Assembly: GCA_029062865.1 (NCBI GenBank) | Contig: JAIDPG010000309.1 | Span: 1-15,896 of the forward strand | DNA from: Oscillospiraceae bacterium | GTDB taxonomy: Bacteria; Bacillota; Clostridia; Oscillospirales; Ruminococcaceae | Length of the DNA stretch: 15,896 nucleotides | Reading direction: 5' to 3' | In this document: in pieces, positions 13,461 through 15,896 of the stretch | Position numbering within the stretch: position 1 is the stretch's first letter | Layout: the number at the start of each line of letters is the position of its first letter | The notes under the pieces: generated by a model | The model's database searches: none | The model's input: the letters and a program-made list of their open reading frames with translations, nothing else | Told to the model about the DNA's origin: nothing | Translations under genes and position numbers: made by a program

Positions 13461-15896
13461 AAACGTCCTTTTATCTCATTCTGAAATATTGGAGAAAGCA
13501 TAAGAAAAATCTTGCGGCTGTGATGTTTTCGGCGATACTTTTAACGTCGATAACGCTTGTCTATTGGCTCACGCAAAGAGAGATCAACAACCGCTATTTC
13601 CGGGAAAATATCTACTCAAGCGGAGCGGAGGAGCTTGCGATATATAATTCAAACGACGAGCTGATGCAGACGGTTTTAAGCGAAAATAAAAGTATAAAAA
13701 CCGCGTCGGCGTATAAATTCGGAGAATTCGGCGGCTTCGCGTTCGGTACGGTCGACGACCCGTATAATATTATGCGGATAAAGCCCGAGGAGGGGCGCTT
13801 GCCCGCCGACGAAGGCGAGGTCGCTGTAGACCGCGCGGTGCTGAACTCACTTTATTGGACGGGAAAGGCGGGCGATAAAATAACACTTGACGGCATGGAT
13901 TATACCGTTACGGGAATTTTGGATATTTCTCACAGAACCGGCTCGGCGTTGAGCGAAAACGCCGTTTATGATCCGCTTGACGGGCATGAAATCCCCGAAT
14001 GTCGGACTTTGCCGCTTATCCTGTTCAGCGAGCTTGAAGGAAGCCCACAGGCGAGGATCGATTGTTTTTCGGGGATCGTAAGCAAAAAGCTGACCACGGA
14101 GCAGGCGGAAAGCTCGCCCGAATTTACGCGGATCCGCGAGGCTCTTCTTGAAAGGATCGACCACGAAAAAAGCGCCTTTGTGTGGAACTTTATCGGTGCG
14201 GGGACGGTCGGCGGAAATCATTCGACGCTGGACATGTCCGCGGCGAGCTTCTATTCGATGTTGTTTATCGCGGGCGCGGCGGTGGCGGCTTTGTCGGTCT
14301 TTTCGACTTTGAGGATCGTCTTCGGCGAACGCCGCGGAAATATTTTGATATTGAACAGGCTGGGAATGTCCCGAACAAAGCGCGTCGGAATGTACGCCGC
14401 GGAGTGCGCTGCCCTGTCGGCTTTGGCGACGCTTGCGGGATTTTTGGCGGGATCGATCGTTTACTGTTTAATACTCGCCGTTAAGGTGCTGTTTTTGGGA
14501 GAGCCGAATATAAGCGGGTTTACGACTGATTATAACGTTATTTCGCGCAGTGTTGATCCGTTCACGTTTTCCGCGATATTTTCCGCGTCGATAATTATTT
14601 TCGCGTATATTTTAAATCTTATCACGGCGGGACTTAAAATAAAATCTCCCCGAAAAAAAGCGAAACCGCGAAAGCTTACGCGTTGTCTTAACCGTGTTTT
14701 CCGCGGGGGAGCTACTTCATTCGTTCAGTGCGTGTGCCTTGTGATAATCTGCGTCTGCACGGTTTTCAGCTATATGTATTATTCGGTGAACGGAAAATAC
14801 GCGCAGTCGATCATGCTCGGCGCGCCCGTAAGCCGGCTTTACGCGGGCGGGATCGATATGCAGAGCGCGAATGTCGAGGAATATTATTTCTGTATACCGC
14901 CGCAGATAACCGGCGTGGGCAGCGCAGACAACCCGTCGGGGCGGTTTTCGGCGACGCAGACGGATTTTGAAGGCGGCTTTGGCGACGACCTCGCAAACGC
15001 GCTTCCGGAGTACGCATTTGCGGCGGGATTTCTGGAGCAGCCGTTTATTATCAGCGAGGAAATTGATAACGAGCTTGAATATAAAATAGATTTCTCATCG
15101 CCGCAAGCACGCGAGCTGCTGCTTATGTACTCCGCCGAGGAATTCCGGAATTTCTTTGACGAGGGACAGATAGGCTCCAAAAGCCTTTATCGCGCGCCGA
15201 CGTGTTTGTCGGACGAAAAGGCGATAAACGCGCTTTCGGAATATGTCCGCGAGGGCGAGATAAATATTGAGAAAATAAACGCGGGAGAGGAGCTGCTTGT
15301 CGTTTCGGCATCGAAAACTCCCCCGTTTACGGCGGGAGAAGCGCGCATTTTCGCCTCCGCGCTTTATGGGAGCGAGACCTACGGAATATCCGATCTGAAC
15401 GTTTCCGAGCCCGTGAGGATCGGTGCGGTCATCAGGATCCCGAACAACGCGGAACCGCTTTTGAAGCGCCTTACCGCGAACGCCGAAACGGGGTACAGCT
15501 TCCTCACGACGGCAAACGGCGCGGAAAAGATCGGGCTTCACAATGCGCGTTATACGGACGTTTTTGCGGCTGAGGAGCTGGGCGGAAGCTTCTTCCCGGC
15601 GGAAGCGAAAATGACGATGATCTCGATAAAGCAGCTAAAGACCCAAGAATTTTTGAAGCGCCTGAAAAACGCCGCCGGAATAATCCTTACGCTTATCGTG
15701 ATGTCGCTGCTGGGCTTTTCGGCGTATTTCAACGGAATTGCGATGAGGATACGAAAAAGCGTATATCAGATCTCCGTGCTTCGCGCGCAGGGCGCGCCCC
15801 TTTTGAGGATAAAAAGGGTACTGCTTTATAAGAATTTGAAAATTCCGTTCATAGCGGTGATCATCTCATATATCGCGCTCAAAGCGGCGCAGATGT
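13457..15896 (+). CDS. FtsX/MacB-type ABC permease, second copy (cut by window end)
   Basis: From the ATG at 13457, 813 codons are open to the last base, so the gene continues beyond the window. GGAGG at 13444-13448 sits 8 bases upstream, and the ATG overlaps the preceding stop in ATGA. The protein parallels the first copy throughout: MKTSFYLILKYWRKHKKN start, MacB-type domain with EEGRLPADEGEVAVDRAVL and GDKITLDG, the FtsX element ERRGNILILNRLGMSRTKR, a second extracytoplasmic domain, and the helix with VMSLLGFSAYFNGI. By alignment with the first copy about 100 C-terminal residues are missing. The two proteins are clearly diverged, which suggests a heterodimer. An ATPase gene could follow outside the window. 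Confidence 0.9.
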   Translation, partial: MKTSFYLILKYWRKHKKNLAAVMFSAILLTSITLVYWLTQREINNRYFRENIYSSGAEELAIYNSNDELMQTVLSENKSIKTASAYKFGEFGGFAFGTVDDPYNIMRIKPEEGRLPADEGEVAVDRAVLNSLYWTGKAGDKITLDGMDYTVTGILDISHRTGSALSENAVYDPLDGHEIPECRTLPLILFSELEGSPQARIDCFSGIVSKKLTTEQAESSPEFTRIREALLERIDHEKSAFVWNFIGAGTVGGNHSTLDMSAASFYSMLFIAGAAVAALSVFSTLRIVFGERRGNILILNRLGMSRTKRVGMYAAECAALSALATLAGFLAGSIVYCLILAVKVLFLGEPNISGFTTDYNVISRSVDPFTFSAIFSASIIIFAYILNLITAGLKIKSPRKKAKPRKLTRCLNRVFRGGATSFVQCVCLVIICVCTVFSYMYYSVNGKYAQSIMLGAPVSRLYAGGIDMQSANVEEYYFCIPPQITGVGSADNPSGRFSATQTDFEGGFGDDLANALPEYAFAAGFLEQPFIISEEIDNELEYKIDFSSPQARELLLMYSAEEFRNFFDEGQIGSKSLYRAPTCLSDEKAINALSEYVREGEINIEKINAGEELLVVSASKTPPFTAGEARIFASALYGSETYGISDLNVSEPVRIGAVIRIPNNAEPLLKRLTANAETGYSFLTTANGAEKIGLHNARYTDVFAAEELGGSFFPAEAKMTMISIKQLKTQEFLKRLKNAAGIILTLIVMSLLGFSAYFNGIAMRIRKSVYQISVLRAQGAPLLRIKRVLLYKNLKIPFIAVIISYIALKAAQM

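Overview
The window looks like a chromosomal segment of a monoderm Firmicute of the Clostridia type, probably a gut Oscillospiraceae/Ruminococcaceae relative. The clues are strong AGGAGG ribosome binding sites, lipobox lipoproteins, a YlbJ-like protein, a TIGR04086-like membrane protein, and moderately GC-rich codon use with AT-rich intergenic DNA. This placement is inference; no rRNA or other marker gene is present.

Left part (1-4140). The 3' end of a J-domain gene is followed by a convergent LacI-family regulator on the minus strand, with a shared hairpin terminator between them. Divergent from the regulator is an unrecognised lipoprotein gene (1488-2468) with a clear extended -10 promoter. 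A strong bidirectional terminator (2483-2517) separates it from a minus-strand pair: a TIGR04086-like membrane protein and a YlbJ-like membrane protein. The YlbJ-like gene carries two in-frame copies of a 66-bp palindromic element. A perfect 12-bp hairpin lies between the two genes of this pair.

Right part (4141-15896) reads as one long plus-strand gene cluster. It starts with two tandem 707-residue lipoproteins. Each appears to join a propeller-like N-terminal half to a family 1 solute-binding-protein half. They are followed by two MalF/MalG-type permeases, a mini membrane-fusion-protein-like protein of 136 residues, and two large FtsX/MacB-type permeases, the second cut by the window edge. 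From the first permease onward the genes overlap by 4 bp or are separated by only a few bases.

The unusual point is that carbohydrate-importer parts and MacB/FtsX-type exporter or mechanotransmission parts sit in one translationally coupled operon. No ATPase is visible; one may lie downstream. Secondary points are the near-identical 5' ends of the two lipoprotein genes (likely gene conversion), a degenerate EAA coupling loop in the MalG-like subunit, a shortened loop in the MalF-like subunit, and a possible shared dyad ahead of both lipoprotein genes.
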